Shown: in pieces, positions 1 through 10,800 of the stretch
Numbering within the stretch: position 1 is the first letter of the stretch
How the letters are laid out: every line of letters starts with the position of its first letter
DNA from: Pseudomonadota bacterium
GTDB lineage: Bacteria > Pseudomonadota > Alphaproteobacteria > Rhizobiales > Beijerinckiaceae
NCBI GenBank assembly: GCA_021781815.1
Contig: JAJXWB010000007.1
Coordinates: 62,001-126,000, forward strand
DNA length: 64,000 bases
Direction: 5' to 3'
Notes under the pieces: model-generated
Told to the model about the DNA's origin: nothing
What the model saw: only the letters and a program-made list of their open reading frames with translations
Databases searched by the model: none
Translations under genes and position numbers: made by a program

Positions 1-186
1 CCTTCGCCGTAGCGATTGCCGATCTGGCGTGAGCGCCTGTCACCCTGGCCAGATCATAGTTCGGAATGTCGCGATAAAGGTCTGATGCGTTGTTTCGGCG
101 CGCAGGCTCGCCACGACGTTTCCGGTCGCCCTGCGGCATCGCGCGTCTGAGTGGATCATAAACAGAGTCGACCATGAAAGCCCGCT

Positions 187-1248
187 TTAATTCCGGCAAT
201 TGCGCCATTCGCCGGGTGTTGCTCCGAACCACCGGCGAAACGCATGATTGAAGGCGCTTTGTTCGCTGAACCCAAGCAAAAAGGCCACCTCGGCGAGCGA
301 GAGCGTATCGTCGCGCAGATGTAGCTGGACCTGCTCGCGGCGCTCCTCGTCGAGCAAAGTCCCGAAGTTGAGTCCAAGCACGGCGAGCCGTCGCTGCAGC
401 GTGCGCGGCGGCGTGTCAAGCGCGGAGGCGACCTGTGAAAGGCTGGTCCGGCCTTGGGACATCTGCGCGCGGATGTGCGCGCGCACCTCGCTGACGAGCA
501 AGGGCGCGCCGGCCGCGCGCTTCCGCGCCTCCAGGCGTTTCTCGGCGGCTTGCGTGAGAAGCGGCAGAAGAGTCCGGTCAACGCTCGGCAGCGGCATATC
601 CAGCAGCGTCTCGGCAAAATGCGCCTCGTTGAAGTCCGCGTCGAACTGCGCCGGCGCACACAGAATGCGGCTGTATTCCGCCTGATATTCAGCCGCCGGC
701 GCCGCGTGAGCGAAGGAGAACCGGAGGACAGGAACGACTCCCCCCACCAGCCAGTTCGCGACCGACCGTATGCTTGCCGCAATGGCGCCAACGACATGGG
801 AACTGCCTGGGCGATGCGGCCAGCGCGAATGCCAGCGATAGCGGACGACCGCATCGCGCACGATCACCTCCGAGCGGCCGAGATCATGCGCCAGACTCTC
901 GAACCGAAGCGTCTGGTCGACAACCTCCCGGTAGGTGGCGCAAGCGCACAGCGCCAGCCCGTAGCCGGGATGATCGGTCACACGGGTGCGTTCGCCGACA
1001 CGCAGCCCGAACAGCGGGTCGTTCAATCGTCGTGAAGCGCCGTCCAACAGCGCGAGATATGTCTCGACGGAAATCTCTGGCGGCAGACCCCGTTCGAGAT
1101 CACGCAGCCCGCAAGCTTCGCCGAGGCATCGCAGATCCACGCCCAGCTCCCGTGCTGTCCGCACGACGGGCTGCGCGAAAGCGCCCGAAACGCGCGCCAC
1201 AGCCAGGGGCGGCAGACCGGGATAGGATGGCTCACCGTGGCGCGGCAT
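187..1248 (-). CDS. AraC-family transcriptional regulator
   Basis: This 353-residue protein has the layout of OruR/ArgR-like AraC regulators: an N-terminal arabinose-binding-type domain (roughly residues 20-210) followed by a C-terminal double helix-turn-helix (about 250-350). The second helix-turn-helix shows the family signature LSLAEVAFLLGFSEQSAFNHAFRRWFG and the chain ends in GATPGEWR, normal for the family. It should be a cytoplasmic DNA-binding activator or repressor; the ligand is unknown. The ATG start gives a full-length family member. It stands alone, with SapC-type gene upstream on the same strand separated by about 170 bases, and no adjacent target operon is obvious. The family assignment is secure and the regulated process is not. 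Confidence 0.9.
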   Translation of the reverse strand: MPRHGEPSYPGLPPLAVARVSGAFAQPVVRTARELGVDLRCLGEACGLRDLERGLPPEISVETYLALLDGASRRLNDPLFGLRVGERTRVTDHPGYGLALCACATYREVVDQTLRFESLAHDLGRSEVIVRDAVVRYRWHSRWPHRPGSSHVVGAIAASIRSVANWLVGGVVPVLRFSFAHAAPAAEYQAEYSRILCAPAQFDADFNEAHFAETLLDMPLPSVDRTLLPLLTQAAEKRLEARKRAAGAPLLVSEVRAHIRAQMSQGRTSLSQVASALDTPPRTLQRRLAVLGLNFGTLLDEERREQVQLHLRDDTLSLAEVAFLLGFSEQSAFNHAFRRWFGATPGEWRNCRN

Positions 1249-1422
1249 GGGATGCTTCGAAATTCGCCAAAGTATGGAACACGTCAGTTTGAACGCGCGT
1301 GCATTAGCATGCGCGCTGCTACGTCCCCATGTTCTGCGAAACGAATTTCCCGCGACAGAAGGTCACAATCGCCGGGCGATCATACTATCGTAGGGATATT
1401 CCCGTCGATGCGCTGATCGTCG

Positions 1423-2157
1423 TTACGCCGCGCTGGCCCGCGCCGTCTCCGCAGTCATATCACCGATATTGGAAAAGGCTGCGAGACTCAAGAGCTGGCT
1501 ATAGATGAGCGGGATCATGCCGTCTTTGCGCAACGCCAGAAACGCTTCATCGTCCAGCGCCGCCAGCTTGGCCTCGTCGATCGACAGCAAGCCATGCAGC
1601 ACGACCTGGGATCCGCCGCGGGGTTTGACGTCGACAGTGATGGTCTGCAGAAGATCGTGGTCGGTCAGCGCCTTGACGAACAGATCGGTCCGTCGGCTCG
1701 CCTCAGCGTAGGAATTGACGAAACGGATCGCTGCGTCGAGATACTCTGAATTGGCGGATTCGTCCGCAAACAGCGGTTCTCCGCCCGTCTCCGGAGTTTC
1801 GTATCCCCCATCGATGCACACGAGCGACCCCGCGCCCTCTACATTGCCGAGGATGAAGGGATAACGGCGAACGTAAGCCGGGATGTGCCGTGTCCTCCAT
1901 TTGCCGTCCGCGTCCACCAGCGCATTTCGACCCGTCTCGACGCCGACGACGAACACAGGCGACGGCCTGCCGTCCGACATCACGAACACGATCGGCAGTT
2001 CGTGACATGCCGTGAAGAACTCGTCCACGACCGCGGGAATCAAGTGGGCGCCGCAGGCGAATTTAGCAGATTTGCCGCCGTCGATGACACGCATTTCGCG
2101 GTTCTTGGCGCGGTCCAGCACAGCGATGGAGGAGTAAAACAGCGGCAATGCGGTCAT
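1423..2157 (-). CDS. SapC family protein
   Basis: The 244-residue product matches the SapC family, named after a gene found beside S-layer genes in Campylobacter. Seen directly are the N-terminal LPLFYSSIAVLDR stretch, a central RYPFILG motif, and the C-terminal GMIPLIYSQLLSL segment, all typical of the family. There is no signal peptide or membrane segment, so it is probably cytoplasmic. The biochemical role of SapC proteins is not established. It lies between the AraC regulator and the IalB-like gene on the same strand, but gaps of more than 170 bases on both sides suggest separate transcription. It could relate to surface-protein export given the nearby two-partner secretion locus, which is only an inference. 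Confidence 0.8.
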   Translation of the reverse strand: MTALPLFYSSIAVLDRAKNREMRVIDGGKSAKFACGAHLIPAVVDEFFTACHELPIVFVMSDGRPSPVFVVGVETGRNALVDADGKWRTRHIPAYVRRYPFILGNVEGAGSLVCIDGGYETPETGGEPLFADESANSEYLDAAIRFVNSYAEASRRTDLFVKALTDHDLLQTITVDVKPRGGSQVVLHGLLSIDEAKLAALDDEAFLALRKDGMIPLIYSQLLSLAAFSNIGDMTAETARASAA

Positions 2158-2341
2158 GACGAAACCCTGAATTCCTGCGTGCGCGACCGGCCGAGCGGCG
2201 GTCGCCCTGAACTGTGGCCGTCGAAAGCTGCGGCCCTACGAAAGCGGTCGACGCGCCACATCGTTTGGGGGCCGATGCGGCGCGTCTTCCATCGCTCGGC
2301 CAGGCGGCGACGCCGCTGAGCGATATGGTATGCAGCGCGCT

Positions 2342-2935
2342 CTAGCGCTTTTCGAGCGCGGCCAGAGCGGCGGCAAATCCCTTGGGCGAAACCGCCATCG
2401 CAACGGGATTTCGAGCGCCGTCCGGAAACGTCAACGACATTTTTTCGGCGCTCTTGGCAGCTTCGAGAAAGTCCTTCTTCGCTTCGGTTTCCGCGAAGCA
2501 GGCCGTAGGCGTGCACCGGACATAAACAGCTTTTGCCTGGACCTTGTCCGACGCCGAGACGGAAGCGCCATCCGCGATCCAGACGCCGATCGGTGTCTGG
2601 ATCACCAGTTTGAGTTCGCCGGCTCCGCCGGTGCGTCCAATCGCGATACGAGCCACCAGTCGCTGCGAGCCCTTCTCGACGAACGCCTGCACCATTTCAC
2701 AGGCGGACGCCTCTTTCGCTGGCGCGGCGGCCGGGGCAGGCTCGGCCGACTTGCCGGCGGGCTTTGCAGCTGGAGCTTGCGGCGGCGCGGAGCTGGTCGT
2801 CGTCTTCGCGCAATTCACCGTCCAGTCCTGGAAGGCGACGCTTGAAGAGTCCGGCTCCACTGCGCGCGCGGCCGGCATGGCTGCGCACATTGCAGCGACG
2901 CAGAGAAGTATCCTTGATCGATTAACATCAAACAT
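2342..2935 (-). CDS. IalB-like (invasion-associated locus B) secreted protein
   Basis: The protein starts with a signal peptide (MFDVNRSRILLCVAAMCAA then MPAARA), so it is exported to the periplasm or surface. The mature part begins with FQDWTVNC, contains a Pro/Ala-rich linker (about residues 45-75), then CEMVQAF and YVRCTPTACFAE, the cysteine pattern of IalB-family proteins. An alternative start 14 codons upstream would place the hydrophobic signal segment internally, so the ATG next to it is preferred. IalB proteins occur widely in alphaproteobacteria; Bartonella IalB is linked to erythrocyte invasion, but in free-living species the role is unknown. The gene lies 65 bases downstream of the TpsB gene on the same strand and may be partly co-transcribed. 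Confidence 0.8.
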   Translation of the reverse strand: MFDVNRSRILLCVAAMCAAMPAARAVEPDSSSVAFQDWTVNCAKTTTSSAPPQAPAAKPAGKSAEPAPAAAPAKEASACEMVQAFVEKGSQRLVARIAIGRTGGAGELKLVIQTPIGVWIADGASVSASDKVQAKAVYVRCTPTACFAETEAKKDFLEAAKSAEKMSLTFPDGARNPVAMAVSPKGFAAALAALEKR

Positions 2936-2962
2936 GAAGCAAACGCCCAGTCTTGTTCGTAG

Positions 2963-2991
2963 GCGCGCTGCGGGCATTCGCCCGCGCGCGC
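2963..2991 (-). terminator. GC-rich hairpin after the TpsB gene
   Basis: GCGGGC and GCCCGC form a six-pair stem around a four-base ATTC loop, extended on both sides by alternating GC tracts with one bulged T. It sits just downstream of the TpsB stop and before the IalB-like start on the minus strand. There is no following T-run, so it may act as a weak or Rho-assisted terminator or a transcript-stabilising structure. Confidence 0.35.
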
Positions 2992-3000
2992 CGGTTGCGG

Positions 3001-4797
3001 TCAGAAGCGTGCGACGGCGCGGAAGTGAAGGCGCCCCCTCGAATCGTCGACGACGCCCTGTTCCTGAATATGCCAGCCGTAACCGACATCGAAATTGACG
3101 TATTTCGACAACTCATAAGACAGACCGACGCCTGCGCCGGTCAGCCCGATGTAGCGAGACTCGTTTGGCAAGGTCTGATGCAGCCAGCCGCTGCCATGGT
3201 CCAGAAACCCGTAGGCGCGCAATTCGTCGACCAGGCCGCCCTGGCCTTCGAGCATCGCCTGGAGCGGGCTGACGGGCGGCGTATAAAGCGTCGCGTTGCC
3301 GATCAATCCGGTGTCCGCCAACCCGATTCCGTAAGCGAATCCGCGCACCGACCCCAGACCGCCCATCGGCAGCGCTTCTGTCTGCAACAGGTTGGCGTTC
3401 GCGTATTGCGCATGGAAGCTGGTCAGGAAACGCCAGTTGTCGGGCAAGTCGAGGCGATTATCGAGATTGGCCTTGATGTAGAAATAGCTCGACCTTGCAT
3501 AAGCCCGCAATTGCTGGAATTCCACGCCGGTATTGTTCGCGGTCAGCCCGCCGGGGGAACCATACACATTGACGTCAAACCGCGTCTTGCCGAGCACGCT
3601 CATGCCTTCGCCGGAATAACCCACCACGCCCTGGAAGATCTCGGGGCGTCCGTTCGTTACGGTTGACCCCGAATAATCGAGATTGTTGTTGGTCGACTTG
3701 TATTCGAAGCCGAAGCGGAAATCCTGAGCCCAGGCGCCCCAGCGCGGCAGCGGGGCGACAAAATAGCCGCCAGTCATGAGGCTGCTGCCGGACATGTTCA
3801 ATGTGTTTCCGTACAATTGCATCGCGCTGCCGAGATCGGCCTGCATGTGGCTGTAGCCAACCACAGCCTGGAATTCCCAACGGTCCGGCAACGGCAGGCG
3901 CAGACTTACGACATGCGACTGCAAATCCTGAACCTTTTGCGAGGTCGTGAATTGATATCCGAGCACTTCGTCAAGACCGAGGAGGTTCGACTCCATCGCG
4001 CCGACGAAGGGCCGGGCGTCGCCGAGCGGCCCCTTGCCGCCCATGCTCTCGACGCCGCCATAGACCGTCCACGGCTTGTCTTCGACCGTCTGCAGCACGA
4101 TGTCCGTTTGTCCGAACGTCTTGCCCGGCTGATAAACCGCGTCAACGCGGCGGAACGGATTGCGATTGAGATACCGCAAGTCATCCACGAGCTGACCCTC
4201 GCTGATCGGCTCGCCATGCTGTAGCCGAATCGCGCCGGTCAGTGCATCGACGCTCGCTGCGGAAGCGCCTTCGACCCTGACCTCCCCCAGCCGCCCGACC
4301 ACCACGAGAATCTGGATTGAACCGGAGGTGATCTCCTGTTCCGGCACGACGACGTTGACGACGGGAAGATCGGCGGAGCGATAGGCAAGCACCAGATCAT
4401 GCGTCAGTTGATCAAGCGACCCAAGCGTCACGGCGCCGCCGAGGTAGCGCTGCGCCGCTTCGATCGCAGCCTCAGGCACCGCCTCCGCCGGAGCCGAGAC
4501 GACGACGCCCTCGCTCCGGACGCCCTTCTTTTTCACGGCGCTGGGCTTGTCGACGAAGACCAGGCCCTTCAACTGGGGAAGGAGAACCTTGTCCTTGTCG
4601 GTCTCGTTGCGTCGCGTGCCGCCGTCCGACGAACGGATGACTCCATCTGCGCCGACATCGAGAACAGGCGGCGCGTAACGCGCCAGCGAACTCGACATCT
4701 CCGCCCAGGCGCTGGTGAATGCCGTGGCGCCGAGCAACATCGCGAGAGAACCGACCTTGCCGGCCCGGGTCAACCTGAGAAAGCGATACATTTTCAT
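3001..4797 (-). CDS. TpsB-type outer-membrane transporter (ShlB/FhaC/HecB family)
   Basis: This protein of about 598 residues is the outer-membrane pore partner of a two-partner secretion system and should export the giant exoprotein encoded just upstream. It has an N-terminal signal peptide ending near AWA, a periplasmic segment with two POTRA-like parts (about residues 90-240, including VVNVVVPEQEITSGSIQILVV), and a C-terminal 16-stranded barrel. The barrel carries the VRGF motif (GGLGSVRGFAYG) of loop L6, typical of Omp85/TpsB proteins, and the chain ends in Phe, as outer-membrane barrels do. A TTG six codons upstream is an alternative start; the ATG is chosen because it leads directly into the signal peptide. 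Only 28 bases separate it from the exoprotein stop, so the two genes form one operon. Confidence 0.93.
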   Translation of the reverse strand: MKMYRFLRLTRAGKVGSLAMLLGATAFTSAWAEMSSSLARYAPPVLDVGADGVIRSSDGGTRRNETDKDKVLLPQLKGLVFVDKPSAVKKKGVRSEGVVVSAPAEAVPEAAIEAAQRYLGGAVTLGSLDQLTHDLVLAYRSADLPVVNVVVPEQEITSGSIQILVVVGRLGEVRVEGASAASVDALTGAIRLQHGEPISEGQLVDDLRYLNRNPFRRVDAVYQPGKTFGQTDIVLQTVEDKPWTVYGGVESMGGKGPLGDARPFVGAMESNLLGLDEVLGYQFTTSQKVQDLQSHVVSLRLPLPDRWEFQAVVGYSHMQADLGSAMQLYGNTLNMSGSSLMTGGYFVAPLPRWGAWAQDFRFGFEYKSTNNNLDYSGSTVTNGRPEIFQGVVGYSGEGMSVLGKTRFDVNVYGSPGGLTANNTGVEFQQLRAYARSSYFYIKANLDNRLDLPDNWRFLTSFHAQYANANLLQTEALPMGGLGSVRGFAYGIGLADTGLIGNATLYTPPVSPLQAMLEGQGGLVDELRAYGFLDHGSGWLHQTLPNESRYIGLTGAGVGLSYELSKYVNFDVGYGWHIQEQGVVDDSRGRLHFRAVARF

Positions 4798-4825
4798 CAA
4801 CCGATCTTTCGTCAATGAGTGTTCT

Positions 4826-7800
4826 TCAATGAGCGTTCGTCAGAGGCTCGACGCCACTGGCTGAGAAACTGATCACGCGGATTGCCGGAGCGCCGCCGCC
4901 AAGCCTCATGAAGATCGGAGAGGCGGATGCAAGACGCATCGGCTGCCCGGGCGCCGCCGCTGCCGCAGCGGTCGACCCGGCTGGCGCCAGAGCCGCCGGC
5001 GGCGACCCGCCGGGCTGCCCGCCCGGCGCGGCGGCGGGCGAAACGGCCGCGCTGGCGGGCGCGGAACCGCCGCCCTGATTACAGAAGCCCGCCGGAGGCA
5101 CGCCGTTGGCGCCGAAGGATCCGACGCTGCCAGCCGCGGCAAACCCACGGGCGATCGTGCGAGCGCCATAATCGCCATCGCGGTAACCGATCGCAAAGTC
5201 AGCGGGCTCCGAAAGGGCGCCGAACCCATAGGTTCCGATCGTCCCGATCGTCAGGCTGCAGTCCATGCCGCCCCGAACGTCGTTCGCCACGGCGCCGTAG
5301 GGTTCGAACAGACGCCAGAGGAAGCCGGGGAACAACAGCGGCGCCGCAGAAGGAGGCTGGTCGAAGTAGAAGGCGTAATTGCCCGTCCCGGTTGCAGAGT
5401 AGCTCGCGGACAACGACATCGCCTGGAAGCCGTTCTCGTGCTGCTGACCGCCCGATCCCGTGAAGATGTAATTGTTGGACGATGCCCGGACCGGAACCTT
5501 GTCTGTCTTCGTCACCGAGTCGTTGAACACGTTGACGCCGGTCGTGACCACGTTCTCACGCGACGGCGTGAAGAAGCGAAGCTGACCGCCGGTATTCGAG
5601 AAACCGCTGTTGATCGTGGCGTTGTCGAACGTCATCGCCCCGGCGATTTTCCCGTCCTGATTAAAGGCCGGCGTGTTCTGCGCCGCGCCGATCGTCGTGT
5701 CGCCGACGATGCGGCTGCGCGTCGTATCCGTATAGTAATTGCCCGGACCGATCGCTGCGTTCGAGACGTTGAGGTCCGCGCCCGTGGCGACCCACACGTT
5801 GTTGTTCGTGGTCTGCACCGTATTGGCGGCGTTGGTCGTATAGACGCTGCCGATGCGGGCGTTAGCGCCGGTGATGTTCGTATCGCCGCCGCCCGCCGTC
5901 GCCGAACCGTTCGCCTTCGCAGCAGTCACCCCCTGCATCAGGTTGGCGGGGACGGCCGCGCCGGTCGCGATGTTGGCGACGTTGACGGTCGACAAGGCCG
6001 GAACATTGACATTGACCGTGACGTCGCCCTTGAGCGTCTCGGTGGACACGCCAGCCAGGCCGACGTTCGTCAATCCGGTAACGGGCAGGGGCGCGCCGAC
6101 GATTGTTGTCGGGCTCGTATGGCCGATCACGGTCGACCCGACGCCATTGACCGCAAGGTTATTGGCGACATCGAGCGTGATGGCGCTGTCCACGGTCTGG
6201 ACCGCTGTCGAGTCAGAACCCGCAGGAGTCGTCCCCCGCGGCGTGGACAGTAGATTGCCCGTCTCGTTGATCGTGTCGCCGATCTGAGCGCTGCCGGTGG
6301 CGGCGGTTGCGGCGACATTGGCGCTGTTCTTCGCCACGACGTGGATCGCGCCGTTCGTCGTCTGCGTGCTGACGACCGCCGATTGATCGCCGCCGTTCAG
6401 CGAGCTGACCGACGAGCTTCCCACCTGGACCATGCCGGTGTCCGTGGTGACATTCACGTTGCTGACTTCGGCCACGATCTGAATGTTCGCAGTGTCTGTC
6501 GTCGTCGCCGACGTTCCGATGGTCGAGGTCGACGTGACCTTGCCGCCGGTTTCGAGCGCCGATCCGACGTTCGCTGTGCCCGCCGTGTCGATGACAGTCT
6601 GGTAGGCGCCGACCCGCGTCGTGCCGAGCAGGGTCGAGGCCACCCCAACTGCGCCGCCGATCACGCTGAGATCGCCGGTCGTCGTATTGGTCATCGTGAT
6701 CGCGCCAGGCGTGCCAACGCCCGAACCGCCGTTGCCGGAGGTGTTCGTCGCGGTCCGCACGGTTCCGATCTGGGTATTGGTCGCAGCGCCCACGCCGTTC
6801 GAGCCAATGACCACTGTGCCAGCCGTCGTCGGCGCGCCGGTCGTCGCGTTCAGTGCGACGGGCAGGCCGGTGACCGGATCGTTGAGACCGCTCACAGCCG
6901 TCGAGGCAGTCGCCAGCACATTGATCTTGCTGTCGATCAACCCCGCGCCGGTATAGGCGATATCGCCGCCCTTGCCCGGATCCGTCAGACCGATCGGCGT
7001 CGCAGCCACCGTCGACGCCGCCGTCTTCACGGTCGCCGCGTCTGCCTGGATCTTCTGGATAGCCGCCGTCACGGCGGCCGCCTTCGTCGGGTCATTCGGC
7101 AGCGCATTGCTGTTGGCGACGGCCGCCGCATCCTTCGCCGCCTCGGCGTCGGATAGCGCCGCCTTGGCGGCGGCGAGCTGCGCCGTGATTGTCGCTAGCG
7201 CCGGCGACCCGACCTGCGACGCCTTGGTCTGCGCCTCCGTCAAGGCCGCGACCACCGCCTGCATGTCGCGGACTGCGCCGCGCGCGCTGTCGAGCGTGCC
7301 ATTTGTCCCGTTCGGCGTCGCCGTTGCGAAGGTTCCAAGACTGGTCGCCAGACCGCTCACATCGACCGAGGCGCCGCCCGCGCCCGCAACCGCGGTTTCC
7401 GTTTCACGATCGCCGACGACGACGTGAGCCAGGCTCGCGGCGCCACTCGACTGGATCGTCGTCGTTTGGCCATTGAACGAGACGACCGTGATCGCGCCCG
7501 TTATGTCGCCGCGATTGACCGTGATCGGGCCTCCATCGCCGCCCAGCGCGCCGCCGGCGCCGGACGCCACGTTCATCCCGCGCTCCGCGCCGACCAGCGT
7601 GGTCGCCGTCCCGACCGCGGAATTCGCGGTCACCGAGGTATTGCTCGTGTCGGACTGGATCAGGATGAAGCCCTTGATGGCGCCCTGATTGACCGTCACG
7701 ATCCCGCCGTCGCCTGTGCCCGCGGCGGTGTAGGCTGAATTTGTCGCCACCGCCGGGAAGGATCCGTTCTGGTCGCTCGTCGTCGTGTTGGCGTAGGATG

Positions 7801-10800
7801 TGTTGACCGCCGCGCCGTTACCGCTGGTCACGACCGGATAGACGGTAAGCCCCAATCCGTTCGGCGTGACTGCAGCGCCAGGCAGGTTTGCGCCGATCAG
7901 GGTGTAGTTGCCGACGATGGCGTTCGCGGTCAGCCCCGCAACCGCATTCGAGGTCACGGACGTGGCGAGGAAGCCATCGAGCGTGATGTTGGCGAGGATG
8001 TCGCCCTGCGTCACCGTCAGGTCGCCGCCCTTGCCGCTGACGACTTCATTGCCGTTCTCCAGGACGTAGGGCGCGGCCGGTCCGCCCGCGGCGCCGTTGC
8101 CAGCCTTCGCCTGCACCAGATCGATGTAATGACCGACATGCGCGGTCACCAGCGAGGTGTCGGCCGCAAGGCTTTCGGCGTCGACTGTCACCGTGCCAGC
8201 GGTCGACCGCAGCATGATGTTGTTGGTTGGATCGTTGACGACCGTCGCGCCGTTCGTCGCATTGGTGATCGTCCGCGCGACCGTGCCGACCTGGTTGACG
8301 GTAACAGCGCCGCCGTTGCCGTCCTGCACGCCCTGGCCGCCGAACACGCCGCCGCTAAAGTAGAGCGGATTGACGATGCCGGTCAGATTCGGAAGCAGCA
8401 GATGCACGCCTGCCGTCTCCCTGTCGCCGACGAAGGCGCTGGTCGCATCAGCGATGCCGAGATTGGAGATCGCCGAGACAGAGACGCTCGTGCTGCCGCT
8501 GAGCGTGATGTCCCCGCCGAAACCGCCCTGCGTCAGGCTGGCCGCGCCGCCGTCGCCGCCACGGCCCGCCGTCGACGCGCCGCCGTCGCCGGCCAGCGTC
8601 AGCAGATTGTAATCCGAGTTGCCGACCTGCGCCGTCTGCGAAAGTCCGTTGCCGACCGCACCCGCAGTCTGGAGCGCCCTCACGGCGATGACGGGCGCCG
8701 TCACGGCGACTGCGCCGACCTTGGCGCCGGTCGTCACGGTCGCCGCGCCGCCCGTGCCGCCCTGGGCCGCAAGCGCATCGAGCCCAGCCTTGATCCTCGC
8801 CGCCGACGCATTGTCCGCAAGCGCGATCGGTAGCACGTTGTTCGGATCGGCGAGCCCGGCATTGCCGACCGTTCCATATTGATAGCCGTTCGGGGCAGTA
8901 TTGGCGGTCCCGCCGACGCCGCCGTTGGCCGCCACCGCCTTTGTACGGTCGCTGGCCCCGATCCGCGCGTTCAGCATCACCATGTCCGGCGCGGTTCCGG
9001 GCAGCGTCGGCGGCAGCGTCTCGAGAGCCGAGACCATGACGCTCTTTGTCGCGTTGACCGTCAAATTGCCGTCGACCTCGCCGAGCCCGACGGTTGCATT
9101 GCCGCCGGCGCCGCCGAGCGCCGTCGCGCGCTGGTTGATCGGCGACCAGTCAGGTTGGCCCGGCTGAATCGTCGAGGCATTCGCGCCGGTAAGCGGCGCG
9201 ATCGCGCCCGGGCCGACGCCGTACCAGGTTTGCGTGGCCGGATCGAAATTGTCGTATTCGGAGATCGCGTAGTCCTTGACGTTGCCGCCCTTGCCCCCGA
9301 CTGCGGTCAGCACGCCGGCGAGATCGCCCTGGCCCGCGCGCGCCTCGGCTTGCCGATAGGCGCCGATCTGCGCATCCCCGCGGCCGATGTCGAGCGCCGT
9401 CGTCTCGTTCGCCGTAACCGTGACGATCGATGGCAGCCCGGTCACGGCGGGGTTGGTCGCCGAAATCGGCAGGCTTGGATTCGTCGGCGCAAGCCCAATG
9501 TTGATATCGCCGAGGAAATTTCCGTCCGTCGCGACAGCCGACCCGCCAGCGCCGCCATTCGCCTGCCCGATGCCTGTCGCCGCCTGGCTCGCGTCGCCGC
9601 CCTTAGCGTAGGTGGCGTCGGCGTAGGAGAAATCGCTCGGCCCGATGACGGCCGCATTCGACCGGATCGAATTATCGAGCGGATCGAGCGGGCCTGCCGC
9701 CTGCTGGCCGGTGTTCGCGATGACGGTCAGAGTGCCGCCATTGGTGAACACGATATCGATCGGGGCGCCCGTCGTCGCGTCGACGCTGTCAACGTAAGTG
9801 CCGCCATTGGCCACGTTTGCCGGTCGCGCTACCGATTGGCCGATATCGCCGAAGGCGACGGTGGACGTGCCGCCGCTGCCGCCGTTCATGCTGGCGGGAA
9901 TATTGGACACGCCCGCGCCGATCGCCGCGCCGCCGCCGGCGCCGGAGACAGATACGCCGTAATTGCCCGACCCGACCGTCGCCAGCACATGATCATTCAA
10001 CGAAAGGTAGGGGTTCGTGCCGACCAGTTCGCCGACCTTGCTGCTGACGAGCAGATTGCCGCCGACCGTCAGAACGATCGCGTTGTTGATCAACCCGCTC
10101 GTGACGTTGGCGTTGCCGCCGGCGCCGCCGTTGGCCGTCATGCCGATCTGCCCGCCGGCTGATGGCGCCTGCTGCAGATAGACGCCCGCGCTCGCCGTCG
10201 TCGTCGCCTCGACCGCGTGCACGAGGGAGACTGAGTTCGGGATCGTGACGGAGGCGGATGCCGCGGGCTCGCCGAGCATGGCGGTGGAAGCGTTGACACC
10301 CATGACGAGCGCGGTTGGCGTCGTCGCCAACGACGCCGCATTCTGCCCAAGATGGTAGCCGAACGGATTGTTATGCAGCGACGCCAGGCTCGTCAGCGTC
10401 CCCGCGCCGCCGAAGCCGGCAGTGGCGAAGCCGATATCGCCGTGGCCGATCTGCGAACGGAGGATGTGGTTCTGCCACTCGTTGGCGATGGTCGAAACCG
10501 TTTGGTCGCCGGTCGTCGTGATCAGAATGCCCGTATCGACGATCGAGCCGAAATTGACGGCTGCGTTGCCGCCGGCGCCGCCGGACGCTTCCATCCGCGC
10601 GTCCCCGGCGACGCCGCCGTTCCCGGCCAGCGCCGTGGCGTAGGAGCCGTGGCCGATCTGCGCCACCAGCGTATCGTCGAAGCTCGGCGTCGGAGACGCC
10701 GGCAGAACGGCGAGCAGGCCGCGCGCCGTGCTGACCGCGACGCTCGCCGCATTGATCGTGATCACGCCCTTGGTCTGCGCCTGATTGACAGTGGCGTTGC

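Noticed and set aside
1-186. Possible gene end at the left edge
   Set aside because: No reading frame with a recognisable motif or plausible start was found in these bases.
1295-1314. Imperfect inverted repeat GCGCGTGCATTAGCATGCGC before the AraC-type gene
   Set aside because: It has one mismatch in a GC-rich palindrome-prone region and no second copy, so it was not called as an operator.
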